A stretch of 64,000 nucleotides of DNA, taken from assembly GCA_040400005.1 (NCBI GenBank), contig JBBARC010000001.1, positions 186,001 through 250,000 on the forward strand. Reading direction: 5' to 3'. A program made the position numbers and the translations under genes. This stretch comes from JBBARC01 sp040400005. GTDB taxonomy: Bacteria > Pseudomonadota > Alphaproteobacteria > Acetobacterales > Acetobacteraceae. Shown here piece after piece: positions 17,190-26,314 of the stretch. Position 1 is the stretch's first letter. The number at the start of each line of letters is the position of its first letter. The notes below the pieces were generated by a model. It made no database searches, was not told the DNA's origin, and saw only the letters and a program-made list of their open reading frames with translations.

Positions 17190-19346
17190 TTAACCGCCGC
17201 CAGTGATCCCAGTGCCAGGGAATAGCGGCAGGTCACGCAGCCGTGTGCCGGTCAGGCGCGCATAGGCATTGGCAATGGCTGGCGCCACACAAGGCACGCC
17301 AACCTCGCCCAAGCCGCCTAGGGCTGCCCCCGGGGTTTGAATCAAGCTCACCTGCACGGTTGGCATATTGCCCATGCGGGTCATCGGGTATTGATCGAAA
17401 TTCACCACCTGGGATACGCCCTGCGCAAAACTCATCTTGCCCCACAAAGCAGCGCTCATGCCATGCACAATGGCACCTTCCACCTGCTGCGCGCCGGTAT
17501 CGGGGTTCACCACCAGGCCACAATCAACCGCCGCCGCCACGTTGATAATCTTCACCCCCTTGCCGGATAACATCAGTTCAACCACCACCGCCACCAAACT
17601 GCCGAAGCTTTCATGGTAAGCAATGCCCCGGGCGTGGCCGGCCGGTAGGGCGGCGTTCCAATTGCCCAAAGCCGCCGCCGTGTTCAACACGTTCAACGAA
17701 CGCGCATTGCCGGCCAGCAGTTTTTGGCGAAACACCAGCGGATCAATGCCGGCGGCCAGTGCCAGTTCATCAATGGCGCTTTCTTTGGCAAACGCATTGA
17801 TCGAATTACCCACCGAGCGCCAGAACCCAACCGGAATGGCCGCCGGGTGGCGCACCCAATCAACCTGCCGATTGGGGATGCTGTAGGTGATATCAGTCGC
17901 CCCCTCGCTCGCCTGGCTATCCAGCACGCCATCGGGCACCCAGCCGCGTTGAAACAAAATCCCCGGCGATACGTTGCGGTAGGCCCAACTGATCAGATTG
18001 CCACTGGCATCCAAACCCCCGGTAACCCGGCACACTCCAAGCGGGCGGTACTGATCGTGGGCAAAATCCTGCTCGCGCTGCCAGGTGACTTTTACTGGCG
18101 CGCCCACCGCTTTCGAGGCAGCAACCGCATAGGCAATATAATCCTGCTCGAACTTGCGACCCAACCCGCCACCCAGCAACACCGGGTGCACAATAATCGA
18201 TGCCGGCGCAAAACCGGTAATGGCCGATGCGGTCAACTGGCAGGTGCCCGGTGCCTGGGTTGGTGCCCAAATTTCGCAACCGGTTGAGGTAACACTCGCG
18301 GTGCAGTTCAGCGGTTCCATGGTGGCGTGCGCCAAGTATGGCAGGGTGTAAGTGGCATCCACCACTTTGGCAGCAGAACCTTGGGCTTTGGCGACGTTAC
18401 CAGCGGTTTCGGCAACAATGGCGCTGCCGCTAGTCAACAAAGCGCGGCCTTGCGCCAGGATTGTTGTGCTGTTTTGGGACGCACTACCAGCCGGCAAATT
18501 CCACGTTACCTTGGCCGCATTCGCCGCCGTAAAGGCCGAAAACGTGTTCGCCCCAGGGCGCGCATCCAAAACGGCCACAATACCAGTGCCAACATTGATA
18601 TAAGTAACGCCGGCCGGAGCGGCGCCCATGGTTTTGACCGTACCACCGTTCACCGGGCACAGTTTTACCGCCCCGTAGCGCATACCCGGCACGCGCACAT
18701 CGATACCAAAAATCGCGCTGCCGTTTACCTTGGAGGGGATATCCGGCCGCTTCACGCTTTGGCCAACCAGCGTATAGCCGTTGGCGGAATACAGCGGCGG
18801 GTTCGCTGGCGGCGTCAACTTTGCAGCTGCCGCCGCAACCTTGCCATAACTGATCGATGTGCCCAGCGATTTGGACACAACAAAACCGTTCTGCCCAACG
18901 CAATCGGTCGCCGCGACCTTTAGCACGGCCGCGCCCGCGGCGATCAGCATTTCACGTGCGGTGGCGCCGGCCTGCAGCAAACCTTGAAAATACCCGCGCA
19001 CCGATCCGCTGCCTGCGGTCAGCTGCGAACCATAGATCGGGTTGTCATAAATCGCATTCGGCGGTGCGTGTTGTGATTTTACGTGGGTCCAATCAATCCG
19101 CAATTCTTCAGCAACGATCTGCGCCAGGCTGCTCAACACGCCCTGCCCCATATCCTGGCTGCCCACCAAAATAGTAACCGTCTCGTCGCTGGCAATCGAT
19201 ACCCAGGCGGTAACCGTTTTGCTGGTGATGGCGGCGCGGCCGATGGCCGGCACCCCGACACCTACCATCAAACCGCCACCGATAGCCGCCGTGGTAGATA
19301 CGAAACCGCGGCGCGACAGGCCCGCGTTTGGGGTAACGTCGTTCAT
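17190..19346 (-). CDS. Molybdopterin-binding subunit of an isoquinoline 1-oxidoreductase-type dehydrogenase (copy 1)
   Basis: 718 residues from the ATG at 19346; the longer frame upstream overlaps the iorA-like gene and lacks sense. A Tat signal (LSRRGFVSTTAAIGGG) indicates export of the folded cofactor enzyme. Xanthine-oxidase-family blocks follow: ILVGSQDMGQGVLSSLAQIVAEEL, PLNCTASV, GGGLGRKFEQDYIAYAVA, and near the C-terminus GLGEVGVPCVAPAIANA, whose Glu is the catalytic base. It is the IorB/aldehyde-dehydrogenase-like type that binds the MCD molybdenum cofactor and passes electrons to the 2Fe-2S subunit encoded four bases upstream. Substrate (N-heterocycle or aldehyde) is unknown. Confidence 0.93.
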   Translation of the reverse strand: MNDVTPNAGLSRRGFVSTTAAIGGGLMVGVGVPAIGRAAITSKTVTAWVSIASDETVTILVGSQDMGQGVLSSLAQIVAEELRIDWTHVKSQHAPPNAIYDNPIYGSQLTAGSGSVRGYFQGLLQAGATAREMLIAAGAAVLKVAATDCVGQNGFVVSKSLGTSISYGKVAAAAAKLTPPANPPLYSANGYTLVGQSVKRPDIPSKVNGSAIFGIDVRVPGMRYGAVKLCPVNGGTVKTMGAAPAGVTYINVGTGIVAVLDARPGANTFSAFTAANAAKVTWNLPAGSASQNSTTILAQGRALLTSGSAIVAETAGNVAKAQGSAAKVVDATYTLPYLAHATMEPLNCTASVTSTGCEIWAPTQAPGTCQLTASAITGFAPASIIVHPVLLGGGLGRKFEQDYIAYAVAASKAVGAPVKVTWQREQDFAHDQYRPLGVCRVTGGLDASGNLISWAYRNVSPGILFQRGWVPDGVLDSQASEGATDITYSIPNRQVDWVRHPAAIPVGFWRSVGNSINAFAKESAIDELALAAGIDPLVFRQKLLAGNARSLNVLNTAAALGNWNAALPAGHARGIAYHESFGSLVAVVVELMLSGKGVKIINVAAAVDCGLVVNPDTGAQQVEGAIVHGMSAALWGKMSFAQGVSQVVNFDQYPMTRMGNMPTVQVSLIQTPGAALGGLGEVGVPCVAPAIANAYARLTGTRLRDLPLFPGTGITGGG

Positions 19347-19350
19347 GGGA

Positions 19351-19797
19351 TTAGCCCCCCGCCGCGAGATGAATGGCCGCGCGAATGCGGTTATAGGTTC
19401 CACACACACAAAGGTTGCCCATTCCCGCGGTGATCTGCGCATCGGTGGGTTTGTGCCCACCCGCGATCATGCTGGCCGCAACCATTATCTGCCCAGACTG
19501 GCAATAGCCGCATTGCGGCACTTGCTCCGCGACCCACGCTTTTTGGATAGGGTGGCTAGATGTCGGCGAAAGCCCTTCCACCGTCGTGATCTTTACCCCC
19601 ACGCCTTCGGCGATGGTCATTTCGCACGACCGTTCCGGGCTACCATCAATCCATATCGTGCAGGCACCGCACACTTCGATACCACAGCCATATTTGGTGC
19701 CGGTGAGCCCGATCACATCGCGAATAACCCATAGCAATGGCGTGCCGGGATCAGCCGTGACCGTATAATTTTTGCCGTTAACATTAAGTGTGGTCAC
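19351..19797 (-). CDS. 2Fe-2S subunit of an isoquinoline 1-oxidoreductase-type dehydrogenase (copy 1)
   Basis: 148 residues from the GTG at 19797, chosen because GGAGGG lies just upstream and the protein then begins (M)TTLNVNGKNYTV like its relatives; a longer upstream frame is low-complexity. Two iron-sulfur cluster motifs are complete: GTKYGCGIEVCGACTIW with a fourth Cys in ERSCEM, and QCGYCQSGQIM with LCVCGTYNRIRAAI. The family transfers electrons from the molybdenum centre to a membrane cytochrome. It has no signal of its own and is presumably carried out with the Tat-tagged partner. Confidence 0.94.
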   Translation of the reverse strand: MTTLNVNGKNYTVTADPGTPLLWVIRDVIGLTGTKYGCGIEVCGACTIWIDGSPERSCEMTIAEGVGVKITTVEGLSPTSSHPIQKAWVAEQVPQCGYCQSGQIMVAASMIAGGHKPTDAQITAGMGNLCVCGTYNRIRAAIHLAAGG

Positions 19798-19952
19798 GTG
19801 TCCCTCCGCCTGCGGGCCAGGTCCGCGATCGCCGCAGACCTCGCCTTGCCGTTGTGTGCCTGTGGTTGCCTGCAACCGCGCAGACGATAAGCTCAAAAGC
19901 GCCCCAAACCTTACCGCAACCTGACGGTGGGTGGGGGGTAGCCGGTCACTTG

Positions 19953-19975
19953 TGTGTGATACGTTATATCACACA
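19953..19975. promoter_or_regulatory. Perfect 9-bp inverted repeat between the two molybdoenzyme pairs
   Basis: TGTGTGATA, five bases, TATCACACA. It overlaps the stop codon of the upstream iorB-like gene and lies about 156 bases before the next start. There is no T-tract on either strand, so it looks more like an operator than a terminator. The half-sites recall CRP (TGTGA/TCACA) but the spacing is wrong for CRP. The binding protein is unknown. Confidence 0.5.
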
Positions 19976-22095
19976 GGGAATAGCGGCAGGCTACGCAAGC
20001 GTTTGCTCATAAGCTTTGCCCATGCGTTGGCCAGCGCTGGCGCCATGCCCGGCACGCCAACTTCACCCAGTCCACCCATAGCAACCCCTGGTGTTTCCAA
20101 GATTTCAACGCTCACAACGGGCATGTCGATCATCCGCGGCAACGGGTACGACAAAAAGTTAGTCACCAGCGACTGCCCTTTGACAAACGGCACGCGGCTC
20201 CACAGCGCCGCCCCCATGCCCTGCACAATGCCGCCTTCAATTTGTTGGGCGGCGGTATTCGGGTTAACCACCATACCGCAATCAACGACACACCAAACAT
20301 TAACAACGCTGATAATACCAACCGTTTCCGTGATCTCAACAATCGTTGCCGCCAAACTGCCAAAGCATTCAACATATGCCATACCACGGGCGTGGCCGGC
20401 CGCGGGTGCGGCGGCCCACTGCGCAAGTTTTGCGGCTTTTGCTAGCACCCGCAACGCGCGCGCATTGCCCGCCAAAAGTTTCTGCCGGTAGCTTAGCGGA
20501 TCAACCCCGGCAGCCAACGCAATCTCGTCGATCGCAGATTCCACCGCAAAACTATTAATTGAAAAACCAACCGATCGCCAAAACCCCACCGGAATCGGCG
20601 CCGTATGGCGCACCCAATCAATCTGGCGAGCCCCTAATGCATAGGGCAGTGCGGCAGATCCTTCGGTCGCCTGCGTATCCAACTGGCCATCGGCGACATA
20701 ACCGCGCTGAAACAAAATACTGGGTGAGACATTACGGTAGCCCCAGGCAGTCACCGCGCCGGTCGCATCAAGCCCTGCACTCACCTGGCACACCGCCATC
20801 GGGCGATACTGGTCGGCGGCCAGATCCTGTTCGCGTGGCCACATCAGTTTTACCGGTGCACCCACCGCCCGTGATGCCATCACCGCGAACGCGATAAAAT
20901 CCTGCTCCAACTTGCGGCCCAGCCCACCGCCCATCAACACCGGATGCACCACCACCGCGGTAAGCGGCAAACCGGTGATGCTGGCGGCCGTTGCTTGGGC
21001 AAATCCCGGCGCCTGGGTTGGCGCCCACAAGGTACATGCCGTTGCAGTGACGCTTGCCGTGCAACACGGCGGTTCGGCGGTGGCGTGCGCCAAGTACGGC
21101 AGGGTGTATTGGTAAATTTTCTTGATTTTCGCAGTAGCAAACGCTTTCTGATAATCTCCGGCGCATTCCGCAATCACCGGGGTGCCGGTTTTCAACAACC
21201 CGCGCGCCGCCGCCACAATGGCGCCACTGGAAAGCTCGGCGGTATTGGCAGGCAGGGTCCAGGTAATCTTTAGCTTGTTAACCGCCTGAATAGCCGCCCA
21301 CGTGGTTGCCGATTTGGTGTGATCCAACACCAGGGCAACACCGGTGCCCAAATTGACCACACTCGCCCCGGCAGGCGCCGCACCTATGCTGGCGACAGTG
21401 CCGCCAACAGTTGGGCACATCCGCACCGCGCCATAACACATGCCAGGCACCCGCACGTCCAACCCATACACTGCCCGCCCGGTCACTTTGCCCGGCAAAT
21501 CAGGCCGCGAAACCGGTTTGCCGATCAGCGTTTTATGGGTTGCCGAATATAATGGCGGATTGACTGGCGGCACCAGCAAAGCTGCCGCGGCCGCAATACT
21601 ACCGTAACTCACCGATTTACCGGTGCTGCCCGATACAACCGAACCGGCCTGCCCGATGCAATCGCTCACAGCCACGCCTAGCACCGCAGCACCCGCCGCA
21701 ATCAGCATCTCGCGTGCAGTGGCACCGGCGGTCAGCAAAGCTTGATAATAGCCACGCACCGATGAACTGGCAGCCGTAATCTGCGCCCCCGACAACGGGT
21801 TGGCGAACGCCGCATCGGGTGGCGCCAGCACCGGATGCACCTGGTCCCATCTGCAGCGTAATTCTTCCGCAACAACCTGCGCCAGGCTAGACAGCACGCC
21901 CTGGCCCATTTCCTGCGACGGGATCGCAATCGTTACCGCCCCAGTGCTGGCAACCGTTATAAACGCGGTCAGCACCGCGCTGCTGGTACTGGCCCGGCTG
22001 CTAGCCGGCACGCCGATACCCACAACCAAACCGCCGCCAATGGCCGCCCCGGTTTGCAGCAGGCCGCGCCGCGTCAGGCGTTCAGTTGCGGTCAT
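19969..22095 (-). CDS. Molybdopterin-binding subunit of an isoquinoline 1-oxidoreductase-type dehydrogenase (copy 2)
   Basis: 708 residues. The Tat signal LTRRGLLQTGAAIGGGLVVG is followed by the same architecture as copy 1: PSQEMGQGVLSSLAQVVAEEL, GGGLGRKLEQDFIAFAVM, and GLGEVGVPGMAPALANA with the catalytic Glu. Overall similarity to copy 1 is high along the entire length, so the pairs arose by tandem duplication and have diverged. The copy starts two bases after the matching 2Fe-2S gene. Both duplicates look intact, so each may serve a different substrate. Confidence 0.93.
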   Translation of the reverse strand: MTATERLTRRGLLQTGAAIGGGLVVGIGVPASSRASTSSAVLTAFITVASTGAVTIAIPSQEMGQGVLSSLAQVVAEELRCRWDQVHPVLAPPDAAFANPLSGAQITAASSSVRGYYQALLTAGATAREMLIAAGAAVLGVAVSDCIGQAGSVVSGSTGKSVSYGSIAAAAALLVPPVNPPLYSATHKTLIGKPVSRPDLPGKVTGRAVYGLDVRVPGMCYGAVRMCPTVGGTVASIGAAPAGASVVNLGTGVALVLDHTKSATTWAAIQAVNKLKITWTLPANTAELSSGAIVAAARGLLKTGTPVIAECAGDYQKAFATAKIKKIYQYTLPYLAHATAEPPCCTASVTATACTLWAPTQAPGFAQATAASITGLPLTAVVVHPVLMGGGLGRKLEQDFIAFAVMASRAVGAPVKLMWPREQDLAADQYRPMAVCQVSAGLDATGAVTAWGYRNVSPSILFQRGYVADGQLDTQATEGSAALPYALGARQIDWVRHTAPIPVGFWRSVGFSINSFAVESAIDEIALAAGVDPLSYRQKLLAGNARALRVLAKAAKLAQWAAAPAAGHARGMAYVECFGSLAATIVEITETVGIISVVNVWCVVDCGMVVNPNTAAQQIEGGIVQGMGAALWSRVPFVKGQSLVTNFLSYPLPRMIDMPVVSVEILETPGVAMGGLGEVGVPGMAPALANAWAKLMSKRLRSLPLFPV

Positions 22096-22097
22096 GC

Positions 22098-22547
22098 CTA
22101 CCCTCCTGCGGCGGTATGAATGGCCGCGCGAATGCGGCTATAAGTGCCACAAAAACAGATATTCACCACGTCGCTGGTAATCTGCCCATCGGTCGGAACC
22201 GCACCGTTGGCAATAAGTTGGGTCGCCGCCATAATCTGGCCGGGCTGGCACCAGCCGCACTGCGGCACCTGGTGAGCAATCCAAGCTTTTTGCAGCGGAT
22301 GCGACCCATCGGGCGACAACCCTTCAATCGTGGTAATCGCGGATGATCCCACATCGCTCACTGGCCGCTGGCACGCCAGTTCCAGCTTGCCATCCAGCAA
22401 AATCATGCAGGCACCGCACACACCAATGCCACAGCTGTATTTGGTGCCAGTCAGGCCGAGCGTATCGCGCAACACCCACAGCAAGGGCGTATTGAGATCG
22501 ACGTTCACCGTATAGGATTTTCCGTTAACGCTAAGCTGCGTCATCAC
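22098..22547 (-). CDS. 2Fe-2S subunit of an isoquinoline 1-oxidoreductase-type dehydrogenase (copy 2)
   Basis: 149 residues beginning MMTQLSVNGKSYTV; the second Met is equally likely as the start. Cluster ligands are complete: GTKYSCGIGVCGACMILL with ELACQR, and QCGWCQPGQIM with ICFCGTYSRIRAAI. It is the first gene of the four-gene leftward block iorA2-iorB2-iorA1-iorB1 and aligns with the other small subunit throughout. Confidence 0.94.
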   Translation of the reverse strand: MMTQLSVNGKSYTVNVDLNTPLLWVLRDTLGLTGTKYSCGIGVCGACMILLDGKLELACQRPVSDVGSSAITTIEGLSPDGSHPLQKAWIAHQVPQCGWCQPGQIMAATQLIANGAVPTDGQITSDVVNICFCGTYSRIRAAIHTAAGG

Positions 22548-22636
22548 CCTCGCCCCGCACCCGAACTCTGCACAACCTATACGCGAAAAATCCCGTCGCC
22601 CATTGCCAGAACCGGCAAGTCACGGCGACGTGACAT

Positions 22637-22668
22637 AAAAAAAGCCGCCCCCGTTACCAGGGGCGGCT
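22637..22668 (-). terminator. Rho-independent terminator of the cold-shock gene
   Basis: On the minus strand AGCCGCCCC and GGGGCGGCT form a perfect 9-base stem around an 8-base loop, followed by seven T. It lies 27 bases after the stop of the double cold-shock gene. Confidence 0.93.
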
Positions 22669-22695
22669 AATCTGTCGCAATCTTGGGCTGATCGA

Positions 22696-23511
22696 TCAGG
22701 CGATGCGGATAGACGCAGCCTCTGGGCCTTTCTGGCCTTGCGCGATCTGAATAGACACGCGCTGGCCTTCGGCAAGCTCGGTCAAACCAGCACGGCGCAG
22801 AGCGGAGGCATGCACGAACACGTCCTTGCCGCCATCTTCGGGTGCCACAAAGCCAAAACCCTTGGCCGTGTTGTACCATTTAACCGTGCCGTTCTGTTCT
22901 GGGCCCGATGCCACTGGTGCATCAAAACCACCACGGCGCGGGGCGGCACCAAAGCCACCACGATCACCACCACGATCACTGGCGCCAAAACCGCCACGAT
23001 CACCGCCGTAGCCGCCACGATCCCCGCCATATCCACCGCGATCGCCACCACGATCATTGCCACCGAAACCGCCACGATCTGGCCGATCACCAAAGCCACC
23101 GGCGCGCGGCGCGCGTGGCGGGGCTGCGCCTGCTGCCGGCGCTTCGCTGGCAGTGCTTTCATCAACTTCGGTCACTTCGGTCACCTGCGGGCCTTTCTGG
23201 CCCTGGCCGACGCGCACTTTTAAGGTGGCACCGGGGCTAACCGCGGTCGCACCAGACCGCACCAGCACGCTTGCGTGCAAAAACACGTCGCCGCCGCCTT
23301 CGCTGAGCTCAACAAAACCGAAACCTTTTTCGGCATTGAACCACTTCACCACTGCCGTCGATTCCGGGCCAGTGGCGGGGGCCATTGGCATTGCCGGGCG
23401 GCGGGGTGCGAAGGAAGGGGTGGGGGCAGGGTCGGGGAAGGCGGGGAAATCGTCAAAACCACGATCTTTACGGCGCCCGTTAGTCCGCTGCCAGTTGTCC
23501 GTCTTGGCCAT
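22696..23511 (-). CDS. Double cold-shock-domain RNA-binding protein with RGG linker
   Basis: 271 residues. CSD1 is at about 52-116 and CSD2 at 207-271. Each has RNP1 (KGFGFV at 62-67 and 217-222) and RNP2 (VFLHAS at 76-81, VFVHAS at 231-236). Between them, residues 141-196 form a Gly/Arg/Asp/Phe/Tyr-rich linker with eight RGG triplets, resembling eukaryotic RGG RNA-binding regions. Double-CSD proteins are common in alphaproteobacteria, but usually with a shorter, less patterned linker. It probably acts as an RNA chaperone in cold or general stress. The gene is monocistronic with its own terminator. The linker DNA is itself repetitive. Confidence 0.94.
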   Translation of the reverse strand: MAKTDNWQRTNGRRKDRGFDDFPAFPDPAPTPSFAPRRPAMPMAPATGPESTAVVKWFNAEKGFGFVELSEGGGDVFLHASVLVRSGATAVSPGATLKVRVGQGQKGPQVTEVTEVDESTASEAPAAGAAPPRAPRAGGFGDRPDRGGFGGNDRGGDRGGYGGDRGGYGGDRGGFGASDRGGDRGGFGAAPRRGGFDAPVASGPEQNGTVKWYNTAKGFGFVAPEDGGKDVFVHASALRRAGLTELAEGQRVSIQIAQGQKGPEAASIRIA

Positions 23512-23862
23512 ACGTCTGATTGTCCGAAACTTAAGTGTTTAAACAAATGCGGTAAACTGACCGTGCAGGCATGCACAACCAGGGCTACACCTGTTGAGGG
23601 ACCCCGATCATACACTTCCTGTGGCGCAATTAAACCCCTGGATTGCGACTCCGGGGGCAGAAGTTACGATCAAAAGAGAGAACCGGGCCACAAAAGCCAC
23701 ACAAACACCGCGAAAATCGCAGATGCCCAGCTATGGTCACGGCATTGTCACACATCTTAGGCAAAGCCTAGCACCACCGCACTCGTCCACCGCACGCTGT
23801 CGCGCCGACAACGACTGACCCAAACCGGCCCAAAACCGGCCCAAAACCGGAAAAGTGCCGGC
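23512..23862. other. 351-base intergenic region between egtD and the cold-shock gene
   Basis: It must hold the cold-shock promoter and 5' leader (minus strand). I do not see a consensus promoter with confidence. The egtD end carries a 2.7-copy tandem repeat of CCAAAACCGGC (about 23821-23850) and a small hairpin (separate entry). Short open frames here look spurious. Confidence 0.6.
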
Positions 23863-23872
23863 TTATGCCGGC
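23857..23872 (-). terminator. Possible weak terminator overlapping the egtD stop codon
   Basis: A six-base stem GCCGGC/GCCGGC closes a 4-base loop that contains the egtD stop codon; ACTTTT follows on the minus strand. The stem is short and the T-run only four, so it is marginal. Confidence 0.35.
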
Positions 23873-24837
23873 CGCAATACCTGCAGCGAAAACCACGCCT
23901 GCGGATCGGTGATCACCCGCTCAACCCGCCAGCCCCCAGCAGCGGCTATCGCCGCAAAGCTTACCATAGTGTGCTTATAGCTGTTTTCCGTATGGATTGT
24001 CTCACCGTCGGCAAAGCTAATTGTCACCCCCGCCACATGCACGCGCTGCGCACAGCGGCTTTCGAGATGCATCTCGATCCGCCCCAACGCCGCATTCCAA
24101 ACCGCGCGATGGGCAAAACGGGCGATATCGAAATCAGCCCCGGCCTCGCGATTAAGCCTTACCAAGACATTGCGGTTAAACGCCGCGGTCACCCCAGCCG
24201 CATCGTCGTAGGCAGGCCGCAGCACGGCCGGGTCCTTGGCCAGATCAACCCCCACGATAAACGCCGCATCCCGCCCCAGGCTGCGCCGCACATTGGTCAA
24301 AAACTGCACTGCGGACGCAGGATCTAGATTGCCGATAGTAGAACCCGGGAAAAAACCTAAGGCAGGCAACCCAGCGGCTCCATGCGGCAGCGAGAACGGT
24401 GCCAGAAAATCGGCAACCACGGGCATTACCCGCAAATCTGGCCGCACATTTTCTAATCGCGCGGTAAGGTCCACCAGGGCGTCCGCCGCCACATCCACAG
24501 GCACATAGGCAGCAATCCGGCCCATGCTTGCCGCGAACAAAAACTCCGCCTTGCCCTCGTCACTGGCGCCATACTCAACCAGCACCGACCCCGGCGCACA
24601 CAGTGCCTGCATCAACGGCACTGCATGAGTAGCCAACACGGCGCGCTCGATGCGGGTCAGATAATATTCGGGCAGCCGGGTAATCTCGGCGAACAACCGC
24701 ACCCCTTCGGCATCATAAAAAAGTTTTGGCGGCAGCGTTTTGCGCGCGGCGGTCAAACCGGCGAGGGCATCGCCGGCAATATCGCTCAAAGCGTCCGCCA
24801 AACCGGCATCGTGTGAAAACCCAGGCTGATCGAGCAT
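23863..24837 (-). CDS. egtD: L-histidine N(alpha)-methyltransferase EgtD
   Basis: 324 residues from the ATG at 24837, two bases after the egtB stop. Family hallmarks are TLPPKLFYDAEGVRLFAEITRLPEYYLTRIE near the N-terminus, the SAM-binding EYGASDEGK block, FFPGSTIGN, and the C-terminal ENSYKHTM. EgtD trimethylates histidine to hercynine using three SAM, the first step of ergothioneine synthesis. It is coupled to egtB, which uses hercynine next. Length is normal. Confidence 0.95.
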   Translation of the reverse strand: MLDQPGFSHDAGLADALSDIAGDALAGLTAARKTLPPKLFYDAEGVRLFAEITRLPEYYLTRIERAVLATHAVPLMQALCAPGSVLVEYGASDEGKAEFLFAASMGRIAAYVPVDVAADALVDLTARLENVRPDLRVMPVVADFLAPFSLPHGAAGLPALGFFPGSTIGNLDPASAVQFLTNVRRSLGRDAAFIVGVDLAKDPAVLRPAYDDAAGVTAAFNRNVLVRLNREAGADFDIARFAHRAVWNAALGRIEMHLESRCAQRVHVAGVTISFADGETIHTENSYKHTMVSFAAIAAAGGWRVERVITDPQAWFSLQVLRPA

Positions 24838-24839
24838 GC

Positions 24840-26030
24840 TCAAATATTCCGTGCCAGGCGCAGCCCAGCAAACTGCCACCGCGTCGCGGGGGGGAAGAAA
24901 TTACGATAAGTTCGGCGCGCATGGCCATCCGGCGTGGCACAGGAACCGCCGCGCAACACCATCTGATTGATCATAAATTTGCCATTGTATTCGCCCACCG
25001 CGCCAGCCGCTGGGGCAAATCCGGGATAGGGCAAATAGGCACTGGCGGTCCACTGCCACACCGCGTTGGCAAGGCCATACAACTCACCCACGTCCGGATC
25101 TGCGCACGCAAACTCAAATTCCGCCTCGGTCGGCAGCCGCGCACCGGCCCAACGGGCAAAGGCATCGGCTTCGTACCAACTCATGTGGCGCACAGGCGCT
25201 GCAGGGTCGCGCATCACAAACCCTGCCAAACTCATCTCCATGCCATCATCTTCCCAGTATATCGGTGCGCGCCACCCTTTCGCCTGCACCTCGGCAAACC
25301 CATCCGCCATCCACAGCGCGGGGTTGGCATAGCCGCCGTCGTCGATGAAATCGGTAAAATCGCGATTGCGCACCGGGCAATCGGCGATCTCAAACGGCGC
25401 CAGATAAACCTGGTGGCGGGGCGTTTCATTGTCGAAGGCAAAACCGCCCGCCATATCATGGCCGATCGTGACCAACCCGCCGGCGCAGCGCCGGTACTGG
25501 GTTTGCCCCGGCAATGCGTTGGGTGCCAGCCCCCCAGGCACCGCCACCGGCAACATCGGATTTTGCGCGAAACCATGCAAAATATCGGTCCAAATCAGTT
25601 CCTGGTGCTGCTGCTCGTGCTGCAATCCCAGCACCACCAGGGCACGCGTGTCGGCGGCCGCCTGTGGCAGAAATTTTAGCATCGCAGCATCGACATACGC
25701 CCGGTAGGCCGTAATCCGCTCGGTGCCTGGGCGGCTCAACAAGCCGCGGGCGGCGCGGGAATGGCGCGGCCCAACTGCCTCGTAATACGAATTAAACAGG
25801 TACCCGAAGGCCGGATCGAACGCCTGATAGTCCGGGCAGGCGGCCAGCAATACAAAGGTCTCAAAAAACCAGGTCGTGTGTGCCCGATGCCATTTTACCG
25901 GGCTGGCATCGGGCATAGATTGCAGCCCCTGATCCTCGGCACTGAGCGGCGCCGCGCGGGCTTCGGTTTCCGCTCGCACCACACAATAATGATGTGCAAG
26001 CGACGCGGCACCCAGATCCATTTGGTCCAT
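24840..26030 (-). CDS. egtB: Ergothioneine synthase-type sulfoxide synthase EgtB
   Basis: 396 residues; Met4 is an alternative start. The N-terminal DinB-like domain has the three-His iron site: His51 in RAHTTWFFE and His138/His142 in QHEQQHQE. The C-terminal FGE-sulfatase domain follows (TRHQVYLAPFEIADCPVRNRDFTDFI, GWRAPIYW, MSWYEADAFARWAGARLPTEAEFEFA, VLRGGSCATPDGHARRTYRNFF). EgtB joins a sulfur donor to hercynine with oxygen. No egtA, egtC or egtE is nearby, as in many Proteobacteria that keep only egtBD linked. The product is an antioxidant thione. Confidence 0.95.
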   Translation of the reverse strand: MDQMDLGAASLAHHYCVVRAETEARAAPLSAEDQGLQSMPDASPVKWHRAHTTWFFETFVLLAACPDYQAFDPAFGYLFNSYYEAVGPRHSRAARGLLSRPGTERITAYRAYVDAAMLKFLPQAAADTRALVVLGLQHEQQHQELIWTDILHGFAQNPMLPVAVPGGLAPNALPGQTQYRRCAGGLVTIGHDMAGGFAFDNETPRHQVYLAPFEIADCPVRNRDFTDFIDDGGYANPALWMADGFAEVQAKGWRAPIYWEDDGMEMSLAGFVMRDPAAPVRHMSWYEADAFARWAGARLPTEAEFEFACADPDVGELYGLANAVWQWTASAYLPYPGFAPAAGAVGEYNGKFMINQMVLRGGSCATPDGHARRTYRNFFPPATRWQFAGLRLARNI

Positions 26031-26314
26031 ACCTGCCCCTCGCCGGCCTGCCCATGGTCCTGAGCTGCCAAAATTTTCTCAACCCCTTAGATGGGACGCG
26101 ATGCCGCCACGGCAAGCGATACCTTTTTTCAACCGGCCCACACAGCCTGCTCGGGCGCCTCTCCCGCGCCGTAAACCCTTCGCCGGCAGCCAACCGCTTG
26201 TTACCACCAACGCACGCAACAGATTATATTCCACTTGCGCATCAACAAACTTTGGGCATATTAACCATTGCGCAACCAAAATTTCGTCTCCTGCGACAAA
26301 GCACGGATGGCGAG
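26031..26314. other. Divergent intergenic region egtB/adhesin
   Basis: The adhesin frame stays open across this stretch, but its composition differs from the repeats and no ribosome site precedes the upstream Met codons, so I treat it as non-coding. A weak promoter candidate is TTGCGC (26235) and TATTAA (26259) with an 18-base spacer. Confidence 0.4.

Noticed and set aside
19953..19975. CRP/FNR site
   Set aside because: The TGTGA and TCACA half-sites are separated by nine bases instead of six.
25994..26314. Extended N-terminus of the adhesin starting at 25994
   Set aside because: It would overlap egtB on the other strand, has no signal peptide and no ribosome site, and its composition differs from the repeats.
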